From Paludibacteraceae bacterium (lineage in GTDB: Bacteria > Bacteroidota > Bacteroidia > Bacteroidales > Paludibacteraceae), in NCBI GenBank assembly GCA_024401555.1, contig JAKSKV010000025.1, positions 1 through 49,811 of the forward strand: a DNA stretch of 49,811 nt, in the 5' to 3' direction. The position numbers and the translations under genes were made by a program. Shown one piece after another: positions 24,469 to 34,077 of the stretch. The notes beneath the pieces were generated by a model. It was not told where the DNA came from. It was given only the letters and a program-made list of their open reading frames with translations, and searched no databases. Position 1 is the first letter of the stretch; every line of letters begins with the position of its first letter.

Positions 24469-24831
24469 CTACGGCAAAAAAGCGTCCTCAATGTGTTCGA
24501 TCTGATAGTTCCCTTCCAAGGGTGAAGTGATAACTGAAATGATGTCGAATTGTGTCGGCAAAAGGATGTTGAATTTGAAAATGTAGGCCTGTGCCGCCAA
24601 AATCGTATTCCGCATCTTGGTTTTGTTGACGCTGTCTGCGGGGTGGAGCAGAAAGTTGTCTTTGCGGGTTCGTACCTCTACGACGACAAGCGTATTGTCG
24701 TGTTCCGCCACGATATCCAACTCCAGTTTCCCGCTTCTCCAGTTCCGATGTTTGATTTTGTAGCCCTTTTCAATTAGGTATGCGACTGCTTTCTCCTCTC
24801 CCAATTGGCCTAATTCGTTGTGTTCCGCCAT
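24469..24831 (-). CDS. YraN/UPF0102 family endonuclease-like protein
   Basis: The 120-aa protein has the UPF0102 layout: 'ELGQLGEEKAVAYLIEKGYK' at the start, then the PD-(D/E)XK-like core 'WRSGKLELDIVAEHDNTLVV' and 'VVEVRTRKDNFLLHPADSV'. A family-typical C-terminal helix-strand part follows. The fold resembles Holliday-junction resolvases, but its activity is unknown. A TATATTTG promoter box lies at 24863-24870 upstream. It is divergent from hemW. Confidence 0.92.
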   Translation of the reverse strand: MAEHNELGQLGEEKAVAYLIEKGYKIKHRNWRSGKLELDIVAEHDNTLVVVEVRTRKDNFLLHPADSVNKTKMRNTILAAQAYIFKFNILLPTQFDIISVITSPLEGNYQIEHIEDAFLP

Positions 24832-24862
24832 AATGCAAATTTTTACAGGTTAATATTGACCG

Positions 24863-24870
24863 CAAATATA
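24863..24870 (-). promoter_or_regulatory. -7 box of yraN
   Basis: The reverse strand reads TATATTTG, matching TAnnTTTG, giving a leader of about 25 nt before the yraN ATG at 24831. Confidence 0.5.
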
Positions 24871-24941
24871 ATAAATGTTTAAATAATACACAAATTATCA
24901 ATCGGACTAATATACATCACTTATAATTCAAAATTCATCAT

Positions 24942-24949
24942 TACCTTTG
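24942..24949 (+). promoter_or_regulatory. -7 box of hemW, nearly touching the start codon
   Basis: TACCTTTG matches TAnnTTTG and ends only 4 bp before the hemW ATG at 24954. The transcript is therefore predicted to be leaderless or nearly so. Confidence 0.5.
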
Positions 24950-24953
24950 CATT

Positions 24954-26081
24954 ATGGCAGGTATCTATATCCATATCCCCCTATGTAAGAATCGTTGCAT
25001 CTATTGCGATTTTTACTCCTCTACGTATGATGGCAATCGTGCGGAGTTGGTACGCACGATTGGACAGGAATTGGTGGACCGCAAGGATTATCTGCATGGC
25101 GAAACAATTAAGACGCTCTATCTGGGCGGCGGAACCCCCTCTTTGTTGCGTGCGGATGAGTTGGCGTATCTCTTCAAAACGGTGATGGACCATTACGTCT
25201 GCGACTTCGAGGAGGTGACCTTGGAGGCTAATCCCGATGATTTGAGCGATGATTTCATCCAATCGTTGAGGCGCTTGCCGATTAACCGATTGAGCTTGGG
25301 TGTCCAGAGCTTCCACGACGATGATCTGCGGTTGCTTAATCGTCGTCATACGGCGGATGAGGCGAAGGCTGCCGTGAAGCGTTGCCAACAGGCTGGCTTC
25401 ACCAATTTGAGCATTGATTTGATCTATGGTTTGCCCAACCAAACGTTGGAGGCGTGGCAAGATAATATTGAGCAGGCCATCGCATTGGATATCCCCCATA
25501 TCTCCGCCTACCATCTCACCTATGAGGAGGGAACGAAGATATACCGTATGCTCCAAAAGGGTGAAGTGAAGGAGGCGGATGAGGATTTGAGCGTGGAAAT
25601 GTTCCGAACCCTGCGTCAGCGATTGAACGATGCGGGCATCCTGCAATATGAAATCTCCAATTTCGCTAAGCCTGGCCTCCACGCGCGGCACAACTCCTCC
25701 TACTGGGATGGCACGCCCTATCTGGGAGTGGGCCCCTCTGCCCATTCGTTCGATGGGAAAGACCGTCGTTGGAACATCGCCGACACGAGGCGATACATCG
25801 CTCTGATGAAAGAGGGAAAACCCTATTATGAAATAGAGGTCTTGGATCTTGCCTCCTCTTATAATGATTATGTCATCACCTCGCTCCGCACCATTGCGGG
25901 TATGGATCTAAAACATATTACGGAACATTTCGGCGAACCCTACGCCACCTATTGTATGCGGCAAGCGGAACCTTGCATAAGGGAGGGACTGGCGGAGGTT
26001 ACAGCGGGACGCCTGGCATTGACTGAACGAGGTCTCTTCCTCTCGGATGCGATAATGGAGCGCCTGATGTGGGTAGAGTAA
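24954..26081 (+). CDS. hemW: HemW-type radical SAM protein (coproporphyrinogen III oxidase-like)
   Basis: HemW family proteins resemble HemN but act as heme chaperones. The 375-aa sequence has the radical SAM cluster motif CxxxCxxC in 'IPLCKNRCIYCDFYSS' near residue 8. The SAM glycine segment is 'LYLGGGTPSLLRADELAY' near 56, followed by 'INRLSLGVQSFHDDDLRLL' and 'IDLIYGLPNQTLEAWQDN'. The C-terminal domain contains 'GLHARHNSSYWDGTPYLGVG'. The length is typical of HemW, shorter than HemN. A -7 box sits immediately before the ATG. Confidence 0.94.
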   Translation: MAGIYIHIPLCKNRCIYCDFYSSTYDGNRAELVRTIGQELVDRKDYLHGETIKTLYLGGGTPSLLRADELAYLFKTVMDHYVCDFEEVTLEANPDDLSDDFIQSLRRLPINRLSLGVQSFHDDDLRLLNRRHTADEAKAAVKRCQQAGFTNLSIDLIYGLPNQTLEAWQDNIEQAIALDIPHISAYHLTYEEGTKIYRMLQKGEVKEADEDLSVEMFRTLRQRLNDAGILQYEISNFAKPGLHARHNSSYWDGTPYLGVGPSAHSFDGKDRRWNIADTRRYIALMKEGKPYYEIEVLDLASSYNDYVITSLRTIAGMDLKHITEHFGEPYATYCMRQAEPCIREGLAEVTAGRLALTERGLFLSDAIMERLMWVE

Positions 26082-26093
26082 TTAATTAAATTT

Positions 26094-26101
26094 GTAACTT
26101 T
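26094..26101 (+). promoter_or_regulatory. -7 box of coaD
   Basis: TAACTTTG matches TAnnTTTG, 23 bp before the coaD ATG at 26125. It supports 26125 as the start rather than the in-frame TTG at 26113. Confidence 0.5.
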
Positions 26102-26124
26102 GCGGAAATTTATTGGAATATAAG

Positions 26125-26589
26125 ATGAAAAGAGCATTATTTCCAGGCAGTTTCGATCCCTTCACGATTGGTCACTATTCCGTTGTGAAACGTGCGTTGA
26201 ATTTTGTGGACGAAGTGGTCATCTCCATTGGTGTGAACGACGCTAAGCGTTGCCTTCTCTCCGTTGATCAGCGATTGGCGATTATCACCAAGGCATTCAG
26301 TGATGAGCCCCGTGTGAAGGCTAGATGTTATGACTCCTTGACGGTTGACTTCGCCAAAGAGGTGGGGGCCAATGTCATATTAAGAGGTATTCGATCCATT
26401 CAGGACTTCGAGTACGAGAAGACCATTGCGGACGCTAACCGTAGTCTGTCGGGCATCGACACCGTGCTTTTGTTCACCGAACCGCAACACTCCTTCGTCA
26501 GCTCGACGGTAGTGCGTGATTTGATCCGTTACGGAAAGGACATCAAGGATTTTTTGCCGCCCAATGTCTCTTTGGAGGATTTGAAATAG
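26125..26589 (+). CDS. coaD: Phosphopantetheine adenylyltransferase (CoaD)
   Basis: CoaD joins ATP and 4'-phosphopantetheine to make dephospho-CoA. The 154-aa nucleotidyltransferase has 'LFPGSFDPFTIGHYSVVKRA' with the (T/H)xGH motif at the start. 'ANVILRGIRSIQDFEYEK' near residue 80 and 'HSFVSSTVVRDLIRYGKDI' near 124 complete the active site. It has the standard length. It follows hemW closely but has its own promoter-like box. Confidence 0.96.
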   Translation: MKRALFPGSFDPFTIGHYSVVKRALNFVDEVVISIGVNDAKRCLLSVDQRLAIITKAFSDEPRVKARCYDSLTVDFAKEVGANVILRGIRSIQDFEYEKTIADANRSLSGIDTVLLFTEPQHSFVSSTVVRDLIRYGKDIKDFLPPNVSLEDLK

Positions 26590-26687
26590 TTTCAACGCTC
26601 TTGTATTTAACACTCTTTAACACATAAAATTTTCAAAAGAGTATAATTGTTGCTTTTTTTGCGGAAAATTTGGGTATATAGTATCTG

Positions 26688-27563
26688 ATGAAAAAGAAAG
26701 CAAAACATAGATTTTTTAATTCGAAGCTCACATCAGCGATCAGTATTTCGATTGTACTCTTTTTATTAGGTTGTATCATCTTCGTTGGATTTATGTCTAA
26801 TAGGCTGACTACCTATGTTTTAGAGAATGTGACTTTGACCGTGTTCGTAAAAGAGAACAGTACAGAGGAGGCCCGCTTGAACCTTGAGAAATATTTAGCG
26901 GGACAACCATATACCACAAAGGAAAAATTTATCGATAAGGAGACTGCCATCCGGGAACTATGCGAGGAGATTGGCGAGGATCCTGAGGATTACAAGGACA
27001 TCAACAGAATTTTGGATATGGTGGAGGTGCATATGAACGCTCAATATGCGAACAATGACAGCATCATCCCTATCGCGGAGAGCATCGAGCTCTTTGATTG
27101 TGTCGATCATGTCGATTACCAAGAGGATATGGTTGATCGTATCGGCAACAACATCCAGAAGTTGGTTTCCGTCCTGATTTGTACGGCGGCAGTCTTGCTG
27201 CTGATTTCTTATGTCTTGATTAGTAATACAATACAATTGTTGATCCATTCAGATCGTTTCTTGATCCACACCATGACATTGGTGGGAGCCTCCCCTTCCT
27301 TCGTGCGTCGTCCATACATCATGGAGAGCCTTTTGATCGCAGTGGTGGCTTTCGTTTTGGCGACCTGCTATATGTTGAGTTTGGGTTATTTCCTGAAGGA
27401 TGATCTTCCACCAAGTTTGGATGGTATGACCAGCGATCCGATGCTTTATATCGTCGTGTTGGGTAGCATCTTTATTTTCAGCATCATTTTCACGACGGTA
27501 GCCACTCATCGCGCTGTCAGCAAATATTTGAGACATCAGGTGGATGATTTGTATTATATTTAA
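26688..27563 (+). CDS. ftsX: Cell division protein FtsX
   Basis: FtsX is the membrane subunit of the FtsEX complex, which activates septal peptidoglycan hydrolases. The 291-aa protein has an N-terminal membrane helix ('ISISIVLFLLGCIIFVGFMS') and a periplasmic domain around residues 45-150. Three C-terminal helices follow, with 'NTIQLLIHSDRFLIHTMTLV' and 'GASPSFVRRPYIMESLLIA' between and around them. The layout matches the family. It heads a conserved Bacteroidota block with DUF3098, uppP, truB and queA. FtsE is not in the window. Confidence 0.95.
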   Translation: MKKKAKHRFFNSKLTSAISISIVLFLLGCIIFVGFMSNRLTTYVLENVTLTVFVKENSTEEARLNLEKYLAGQPYTTKEKFIDKETAIRELCEEIGEDPEDYKDINRILDMVEVHMNAQYANNDSIIPIAESIELFDCVDHVDYQEDMVDRIGNNIQKLVSVLICTAAVLLLISYVLISNTIQLLIHSDRFLIHTMTLVGASPSFVRRPYIMESLLIAVVAFVLATCYMLSLGYFLKDDLPPSLDGMTSDPMLYIVVLGSIFIFSIIFTTVATHRAVSKYLRHQVDDLYYI

Positions 27564-27589
27564 TTGGTAAGTATTTAATAATAAAATAA

Positions 27590-27886
27590 ATGGACAAGAA
27601 GGATAGTTATGCGTTGCCTAAAGAGAACTTGCTTCTCATGGCCGCAGGTTTCGTTATCATTATCATTGGTTTTGTTTGCATGATAGGTGGTGGAAGCCCA
27701 GATGGTGTTTCTTTCAACCCAGAGATTTTTAGCCCTATGAGAATTACGGTAGCGCCAGTTATCGTTGTGATCGGTTTCTTTTTCGAGGTCTTTGCAATTT
27801 TGTGGAACCGTCCTTCCAAGGAGGAGGAACAGGGGGAGGAGACCTCTTTGAAAGCACACGATGAGACCAGTGTCATTCGTAAATAA
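27590..27886 (+). CDS. DUF3098 small membrane protein
   Basis: The 98-aa protein has two predicted transmembrane helices ('LLLMAAGFVIIIIGFVCMIG' and 'ITVAPVIVVIGFFFEVFAIL') joined by 'FNPEIFSPMRI', with a charged C-terminal tail. This is the DUF3098 pattern, found in Bacteroidota between ftsX and uppP. The conserved linkage suggests a role in envelope growth, but no function is known. It lies 26 bp after ftsX and 21 bp before uppP. Confidence 0.9.
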   Translation: MDKKDSYALPKENLLLMAAGFVIIIIGFVCMIGGGSPDGVSFNPEIFSPMRITVAPVIVVIGFFFEVFAILWNRPSKEEEQGEETSLKAHDETSVIRK

Positions 27887-27907
27887 AAAAGGGAGGGACA
27901 GTATATT

Positions 27908-28747
27908 ATGGATTGGTTACAGGCTTTGATCCTTGGTTTGGTCCAAGGTTTGACGGAGTATCTTCCCGTATCTTCCAGCGGACATTTGGAGATTGGTAAA
28001 GTATTGTTAGGCGAAGGCGCGGAGGCTGGCGGTCTGACTTTTGATATCGTGGTGCATGTCGCTACGGTGTTGGCTACCTTGTGTATCCTTTGGAAAGAGG
28101 TGGCTTGGATCTTCAAGGGTATGTTCAAACCCTTCAAGGAGGGTAAGATGAATGACGAGCAGAAGTATGTCTTGAACATTTTGATCTCTATGATTCCTGT
28201 GGGAGTTGTGGGACTCTGCTTTAAGGATCGCATCGAGGCGCTCTATGCGGACAATATTCTTCCGGTGGTTGGTTGTTGCCTATTGGTGACAGCGACATTG
28301 CTCGCTTTGACGCACTTTTTGAAGCCACAACCTCGTGAGCAAATCTCTCCGTTGCACGCTTTCGTCATTGGTATCGCGCAAGCGGTGGCCGTATTGCCAG
28401 GTTTGTCCCGTTCAGGTTCGACGATCGCTACGGGATTGTTGCTTGGCAACAAGAAAGAGTCATTGGCTCAATTCTCCTTTCTGATGGTGATTCCGCCAAT
28501 TTTGGGTGAGGCCCTGTTGGACTTTAAGCATATTGTCGCACCTTCGGCTGAATATTTGGCAGAACATGGCATGGCAGAGCCGATCGGCATGCTCCCTTTG
28601 ATTGTAGGTTTCATTGCGGCCTTCGTCAGTGGATGTTTCGCATGCAAGTGGATGATTGCCCTTGTCAAGAGATTGAAGTTGATCTATTTCGCCATCTATT
28701 GCGCCGTTGTGGGTGCGGGATGTTTGGCATATACCATATTTGCGTAA
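27908..28747 (+). CDS. uppP: Undecaprenyl-diphosphatase (UppP/BacA)
   Basis: UppP dephosphorylates undecaprenyl pyrophosphate to recycle the lipid carrier for peptidoglycan and glycans, and can give bacitracin resistance. The 279-aa polytopic protein has '[20 protein letters not shown]' near residue 13 and '[20 protein letters not shown]' near 160, the two conserved active-site regions. It ends 4 bp before truB. Confidence 0.96.
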   Translation: MDWLQALILGLVQGLTEYLPVSSSGHLEIGKVLLGEGAEAGGLTFDIVVHVATVLATLCILWKEVAWIFKGMFKPFKEGKMNDEQKYVLNILISMIPVGVVGLCFKDRIEALYADNILPVVGCCLLVTATLLALTHFLKPQPREQISPLHAFVIGIAQAVAVLPGLSRSGSTIATGLLLGNKKESLAQFSFLMVIPPILGEALLDFKHIVAPSAEYLAEHGMAEPIGMLPLIVGFIAAFVSGCFACKWMIALVKRLKLIYFAIYCAVVGAGCLAYTIFA

Positions 28748-28751
28748 AAGG

Positions 28752-29459
28752 ATGAATTTCGTAGACGGCGAGATATTATGTTTTGACAAACCGTTGACAT
28801 GGACCTCCTTCGATTTGGTCAATAAGGTTCGCTACTTGATCAAGCGCCAATTGAATGTGAAGAAGTTCAAGATTGGCCATGCGGGAACGTTGGACCCTTT
28901 GGCTACCGGTGTCTTGATTGTCTGTACAGGCAAGGCCACCAAGCGTATTGAGGAGATGCAATACAAGACCAAGGAGTATGTCGCCACCCTGAAATTGGGT
29001 GCCACAACCCCCTCCTTCGATTTGGAGAAGGAGATTGATGCGACCTATCCGACGGAGCATATTACCCGAGAGATGGTAGAGGAGACGTTGCCACGCTTCT
29101 TGGGAGAAATCTGGCAAGTGCCACCTACCTTTTCCGCCGTGAAGGTGAATGGCAAGCGTGCCTACGATTATGCCCGCAAGGGGGCTGAGGTGGAGCTGAA
29201 GCCCAAATTGTTGGTCATCGATGAGATAGAGTTGTTGGATTGCTCGTTGCCGGAAATCACGATCCGTGTGGTTTGCAGCAAGGGCACATACATAAGGGCC
29301 TTGGCCCGTGACATTGGTTTGGCGCTGAATAGCGGTGCGCATTTGACGGCGTTGCGGCGCACGAAGGTGGGTGATTTCCGTGTGGAAGATTGCCTCTCCA
29401 TTGAGCAGTTCCAGACCATGATGAATGAATTAGAACAGAAAAATTCCGATATAGCATGA
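28752..29459 (+). CDS. truB: tRNA pseudouridine(55) synthase TruB
   Basis: TruB makes pseudouridine 55 in the T-loop of tRNAs. The 235-aa protein begins '[20 protein letters not shown]'. Its catalytic Asp lies in '[20 protein letters not shown]' near residue 44, with '[17 protein letters not shown]' and '[15 protein letters not shown]' downstream. I start at the ATG at 28752. An extension to 28707 would run back into uppP. Its end overlaps the queA start by ATGA. Confidence 0.95.
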   Translation: MNFVDGEILCFDKPLTWTSFDLVNKVRYLIKRQLNVKKFKIGHAGTLDPLATGVLIVCTGKATKRIEEMQYKTKEYVATLKLGATTPSFDLEKEIDATYPTEHITREMVEETLPRFLGEIWQVPPTFSAVKVNGKRAYDYARKGAEVELKPKLLVIDEIELLDCSLPEITIRVVCSKGTYIRALARDIGLALNSGAHLTALRRTKVGDFRVEDCLSIEQFQTMMNELEQKNSDIA

Positions 29460-30505
29460 AATTATCAAAATTTAAATTCAACTTGCCTACTGAGCAAGTA
29501 GCCCTCTACCCGGCTCCCAACAGGGATGAGGCTAGATTGTTGGTACTCAATCGTAAAACCGGAGAAATCGAACATAAGATATTCAAGGATGTCCTTCAAT
29601 ATTTTGATGACAAGGATGTCTTTATATTCAATGACACAAAGGTATTCCCTGCCAGATTGTATGGTATCAAGGAGAAGAACGGTGCCAAGATCGAGGTTTT
29701 CTTGCTTCGTGAGTTGAATCATGAGTTGAAGTTCTGGGATGTATTGGTAGATCCTGCCAGAAAGATCCGTATCGGAAACAAATTGTATTTCGGCGAGGAT
29801 GAGTCGTTGGTGGCTGAGGTGATTGACAACACCACCTCCCGTGGCCGTACCCTCCGATTCCTTTACGAGGGATCTTATGAGGAGTTCCGCGAGACTTTGT
29901 ACAAGTTGGGCGAGACACCGTTGCCAAAGTTCATCGATCGTCCTGTAGAGCCAGAGGATGCTGAGCGTTACCAAACCATCTTCGCGAAGAACGAGGGTGC
30001 CGTGGTGGCACCGACCGCTGGTATGCACTTCAGCCGTGAGTTGATGAAGCGTTTGGAAATCAAGGGTTGCGAGTTCGCCTATTTGACTTTGCACGCAGGT
30101 TTGGGTAACTTCCGTGAGATCGACGTGGAGGATTTGACCAAGCATAAGATGGATTCCGAGGAGATGTATATCAACGAGGAGTGTTCCAAGATCGTGAACA
30201 GAGCGCATGAGGCTAAGCAACACATCTGCGCGGTGGGTACCACCGTTTTGCGAGCCGTGGAGAGCAGCGTGGGCACCGATGGTTTGATCAAACCTTTTGA
30301 GGGCTGGACCAACAAGTTCATCTTCCCGCCATACAACTTCACGGTGGCTGATCGATTGATCACCAATTTCCATACACCATACTCCACCTTCTTGATGATG
30401 GTTTGCGCATTTGGCGATTACGATATGGTGATGAACGCATACAACGAGGCATTGAAGGAGGGTTATAAGTTTGGCCCTTACGGCGACGCTATGTTGATCC
30501 TTTAA
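29456..30505 (+). CDS. queA: S-adenosylmethionine:tRNA ribosyltransferase-isomerase (QueA), short paralogue
   Basis: The 349-aa QueA belongs to the ftsX-uppP-truB block. Motifs are '[20 protein letters not shown]' near the start, '[20 protein letters not shown]', '[14 protein letters not shown]' and '[19 protein letters not shown]'. The segment usually reading HVGAGTFxPV is here '[16 protein letters not shown]', while the long paralogue at 5305-6537 keeps the standard form. Codon bias is strong, suggesting good expression. Which copy makes epoxyqueuosine, or whether the two have different substrates, cannot be decided from sequence. Confidence 0.93.
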   Translation: MKLSKFKFNLPTEQVALYPAPNRDEARLLVLNRKTGEIEHKIFKDVLQYFDDKDVFIFNDTKVFPARLYGIKEKNGAKIEVFLLRELNHELKFWDVLVDPARKIRIGNKLYFGEDESLVAEVIDNTTSRGRTLRFLYEGSYEEFRETLYKLGETPLPKFIDRPVEPEDAERYQTIFAKNEGAVVAPTAGMHFSRELMKRLEIKGCEFAYLTLHAGLGNFREIDVEDLTKHKMDSEEMYINEECSKIVNRAHEAKQHICAVGTTVLRAVESSVGTDGLIKPFEGWTNKFIFPPYNFTVADRLITNFHTPYSTFLMMVCAFGDYDMVMNAYNEALKEGYKFGPYGDAMLIL

Positions 30506-30547
30506 TGCGAAAATTTGATTGTTAGAATTTTTAGATAGATATAGACG

Positions 30548-33500
30548 ATGGCTAAGAAATTCGCGGAACATTCCAACTTCAACCTCTCGGATATCAACAA
30601 GGAGGTTTTGAAGCAGTGGGAAGAAAAAGATTTGTTTCATAAGAGTATTGAAATCAGAGAGGGAGCGCCTTCTTTCGTATTCTTCGAGGGACCTCCTTCT
30701 GCTAATGGTATGCCGGGTATTCACCACGTGATGGCCCGTTCTATCAAGGATATTTTCTGTCGTTACAAGACCATGAAGGGATTCCATGTGAAGCGTAAGG
30801 CTGGATGGGACACGCACGGTCTTCCTGTAGAGTTGGGCGTCGAGAAGGAGTTGGGTATCACCAAGGAGGATATCGGAAAGAAGATCTCTGTGGATGACTA
30901 CAACAACGCTTGCCGTACCAATGTGATGAAGTTCACCAAAGAGTGGACCGATTTGACCAAGAAGATGGGTTACTGGGTGGATCTTGAGAATCCATACATC
31001 ACCTATGACAATAAATTCATTGAGACCCTTTGGTACTTGTTGAAGGAACTTTACAAGAAGGGTTATCTATACAAGGGTTACACCATCCAACCTTACTCGC
31101 CAGCCGCTGGTACGGGTCTTAGCTCCCACGAGTTGAACCAACCTGGTTGCTACCGCGATGTGAAGGATACGACGGTGGTGGCTCAATTCAAGATGGTGGA
31201 TCCTAAGCCAGAGATGGCGCAGTTCGGAACGCCATACTTCTTGGCATGGACCACTACTCCTTGGACCTTGTCTTCCAACACCGCACTCTGTGTGGGACCT
31301 AATATCCAATATGTGGCTGTTCAGTCTTTCAACCCTTATACGGGTGAGCCTTCTACATACGTGGTAGCAAAGGACTTGTTGAATGCCCACTTCAATCCGA
31401 AGGCTGCCGAGGTGGCGTTCGAGGATTACAAGCCGGGCGACAAGATGGTTCCTTTCAAGGTGGTGGCTGAATACAAGGGTAGTGACCTTGTCGGCATGAA
31501 GTATGAGCAGTTGATGAACTGGATCACGCCAGAGAACGCTGACCAAGCCTTCCGTGTCATCCCAGGTGACTATGTGACCACAGAGGATGGTACCGGTATT
31601 GTGCACATCGCGCCTACTTTTGGTGCGGACGACGCCAAGGTGGCGAAGGCTGCGGGTATTCCGCCATTGCAATTGGTGGATAAGAATGGTAACCTCCGTC
31701 CATCCGTGGATTTGACAGGTAAGTTCTACTTGTTGGAGGATTTGGATCCTGCCTATGTGAAGTCTCACATCAATGTGGAAGCCTACAAGAAGTTTGAAGG
31801 CCGCTTCGTGAAGAACGCTTACGACGCTACTTTGACCGATAAGGACGAGACACTCGACATCTCCATCTGTATGGATATGAAGGCCAATAACCAAGCCTTC
31901 AAGATCGAGAAGCATGTCCACAACTATCCACACTGCTGGCGTACCGATAAGCCAGTGCTCTACTATCCTTTGGACAGCTGGTTCATTCGCTCTACCGCTG
32001 CTCGCGAGCGCATGATGGAGTTGAATAAGACCATCCAATGGAAGCCTGAGTCAACAGGAACTGGTCGTTTCGGCAAGTGGTTGGAGAATTTGAACGATTG
32101 GAACCTCTCCCGTTCTCGTTACTGGGGTACTCCGTTGCCAATCTGGCGTACCGAAGAGGGTACCGAGGAGAAGTGCATCGGCTCTATCGCGGAGTTGTTC
32201 GAGGAGATCGACAAGTCTATCAAGGCTGGCTTCATGAAGGAGAATCCTTGGAAGAACTTCAAGGTGGGTGATTACTCAAAAGAGAATTACGATCCGAAGG
32301 TGATTGACCTTCACCGTCCATATATCGATAGCGTTATCTTGGTATCCGACAGCGGTAAGCCAATGAAGCGTGAGACCGACTTGATCGACGTTTGGTTCGA
32401 TTCAGGTGCGATGCCTTTCGCTCAACAACACTATCCGTTCGAGAACAAAGAGGTGGTGGATAACGGTGAGTTCTATCCAGCTGACTTCATCGCTGAGGGT
32501 GTGGACCAAACCCGTGGATGGTTCTTCACTTTGCACGCTATCTCTACCATGATCAAGGATAGCGTAGCCTTTAAGGCAGTTATCTCCAACGGATTGGTTT
32601 TGGATAAGAACGGTAACAAGATGTCCAAGCGTTTGGGCAATGCGGTAGATCCATTCGGCGCCATCGAGAAGTATGGTTCCGACCCACTTCGCTGGTATAT
32701 GATCACCAACGCATCCCCTTGGGATAACTTGAAATTTGATACAGATGGTATCGAGGAGGTTCGTCGTAAGTTCTTCGGTACACTCTACAATACCTACTCA
32801 TTCTTCGCTTTGTACGCGAATGTGGACAACTTCACCAATAGCCAACCACAAGTTCCTATGGAGAAGCGTCCTGAGATCGACCGTTGGATCATCTCATTGC
32901 TCAACTCACTTATCAAGGAGGTGGATGAGAGCTACAACGACTACGAGCCTACCAAGGCGGGCCGCGCGATCTCTAACTTCGTCAACGACCATTTGAGTAA
33001 CTGGTATGTGCGCTTGAACCGTAAACGTTTCTGGGGAGGTACCCTCACCGAGGATAAGTTGGCGGCTTACCAAACCCTCTACACTTGCTTGGATACCATC
33101 GCGCGTTTGATGGCGCCTATCTCTCCATTCTATGCAGACCAATTGTTCTTGGATTTGAATGGTGCGACAGGTTGCGATAAGAGCGAGTCGGTTCACTTGG
33201 CGGACTTCCCTAAGTGCGACGAGAGCTTGATCAACAAGACTTTGGAGGAGCGCATGCAATTGGCGCAAGATATCTCATCCATGACCTTGTCTCTCCGTAA
33301 GAAGGAGAACATCAAGGTGCGTCAACCATTGAAGCAGATCATGGTGCCTATCTTGGCGGAGCATGAGCAGGAGAATATCGAGGCTGTGAAGGATTTGATT
33401 ATGAATGAGGTCAACGTGAAGGAGATCAACTTCGTGGATGATTCAGCTGGTATCTTGGTGAAGAAGATCAAACCAGACTTCAAGAAGCTCGGTCCTAAGT

Positions 33501-33979
33501 GCGGTAAGAGCATGAAGGCGGTCGCTGCCCAATTGCAGGCTTTGCCACAAGAGGAGATCGCTAAGTTGGAGAAGAACGGTAGCTACGAGATTTGTCTCGA
33601 CGGTGTATGTGTCATCGTCGATAAGGCGGATGTCGAGATCCTTTCCGAGGATATTCCAGGCTGGTTGGTTGCCAACAACGGTACCATCACCATCGCGCTC
33701 GATGTGACCATCACACCAGAGTTGCAAAAGGAGGGTATCGCGCGTGAGTTTATCAACCGTATCCAAAATATCCGTAAGTCCAGCGGATTTGAGATCACCG
33801 ATAAGATTGTGATTGATATCGAGAAGTCTGAGAATGTCAACGAGGCAGTCGCTGATTTCAAGGATTACATCGCCTCTCAGGTACTTGCCAACAACATCAC
33901 GTTAGTCGATAAGGTGGCTAATCCTACCGAATTGGATTTCGATGATTTCAAGGTAAATATCGAGGTGAAGAAGGCGTAA
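30548..33979 (+). CDS. ileS: Isoleucyl-tRNA synthetase
   Basis: IleS charges tRNA-Ile. The 1143-aa class I synthetase has the HIGH-equivalent in 'PPSANGMPGIHHVMARS' near residue 50, 'GWDTHGLPVELGVEKELG', and editing-domain segments such as 'TTTPWTLSSNTALCVGP'. Later come 'GVDQTRGWFFTLHAIST', KMSKS in 'LDKNGNKMSKRLGNAVDP' near 690 and an anticodon-binding domain. The C-terminal extension fits the longer eukaryote-like/mupirocin-resistant clade found in Bacteroidota. Codon use is highly optimised. A terminator follows. Confidence 0.97.
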   Translation: MAKKFAEHSNFNLSDINKEVLKQWEEKDLFHKSIEIREGAPSFVFFEGPPSANGMPGIHHVMARSIKDIFCRYKTMKGFHVKRKAGWDTHGLPVELGVEKELGITKEDIGKKISVDDYNNACRTNVMKFTKEWTDLTKKMGYWVDLENPYITYDNKFIETLWYLLKELYKKGYLYKGYTIQPYSPAAGTGLSSHELNQPGCYRDVKDTTVVAQFKMVDPKPEMAQFGTPYFLAWTTTPWTLSSNTALCVGPNIQYVAVQSFNPYTGEPSTYVVAKDLLNAHFNPKAAEVAFEDYKPGDKMVPFKVVAEYKGSDLVGMKYEQLMNWITPENADQAFRVIPGDYVTTEDGTGIVHIAPTFGADDAKVAKAAGIPPLQLVDKNGNLRPSVDLTGKFYLLEDLDPAYVKSHINVEAYKKFEGRFVKNAYDATLTDKDETLDISICMDMKANNQAFKIEKHVHNYPHCWRTDKPVLYYPLDSWFIRSTAARERMMELNKTIQWKPESTGTGRFGKWLENLNDWNLSRSRYWGTPLPIWRTEEGTEEKCIGSIAELFEEIDKSIKAGFMKENPWKNFKVGDYSKENYDPKVIDLHRPYIDSVILVSDSGKPMKRETDLIDVWFDSGAMPFAQQHYPFENKEVVDNGEFYPADFIAEGVDQTRGWFFTLHAISTMIKDSVAFKAVISNGLVLDKNGNKMSKRLGNAVDPFGAIEKYGSDPLRWYMITNASPWDNLKFDTDGIEEVRRKFFGTLYNTYSFFALYANVDNFTNSQPQVPMEKRPEIDRWIISLLNSLIKEVDESYNDYEPTKAGRAISNFVNDHLSNWYVRLNRKRFWGGTLTEDKLAAYQTLYTCLDTIARLMAPISPFYADQLFLDLNGATGCDKSESVHLADFPKCDESLINKTLEERMQLAQDISSMTLSLRKKENIKVRQPLKQIMVPILAEHEQENIEAVKDLIMNEVNVKEINFVDDSAGILVKKIKPDFKKLGPKCGKSMKAVAAQLQALPQEEIAKLEKNGSYEICLDGVCVIVDKADVEILSEDIPGWLVANNGTITIALDVTITPELQKEGIAREFINRIQNIRKSSGFEITDKIVIDIEKSENVNEAVADFKDYIASQVLANNITLVDKVANPTELDFDDFKVNIEVKKA

Positions 33980-34003
33980 TTATTACTTACGTGTCATAAA
34001 TAG

Positions 34004-34038
34004 CAAAGGCCATCCGCACGGTTGTGGGTGGCCTTTGT
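34004..34038 (+). terminator. Terminator after ileS
   Basis: AAAGGCCATC/GGGTGGCCTTT stem (one G-T pair) followed by a short T-rich stretch, before the convergent GNAT gene. Confidence 0.65.
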
Positions 34039-34077
34039 TGTGTATATGTGGAAGCAAGTATTTGTTGGGTGATGTTG

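Noticed and set aside
29465-30817. A 450-codon open frame on the reverse strand opposite queA and the start of ileS
   Set aside because: It is antisense to two clear core genes, and its Leu/His/Arg-rich composition is that of a shadow frame created by strong codon bias.
31067-32038. A 323-codon reverse-strand frame inside ileS
   Set aside because: It lies entirely opposite the ileS catalytic and editing domains and shows no domain or promoter support.
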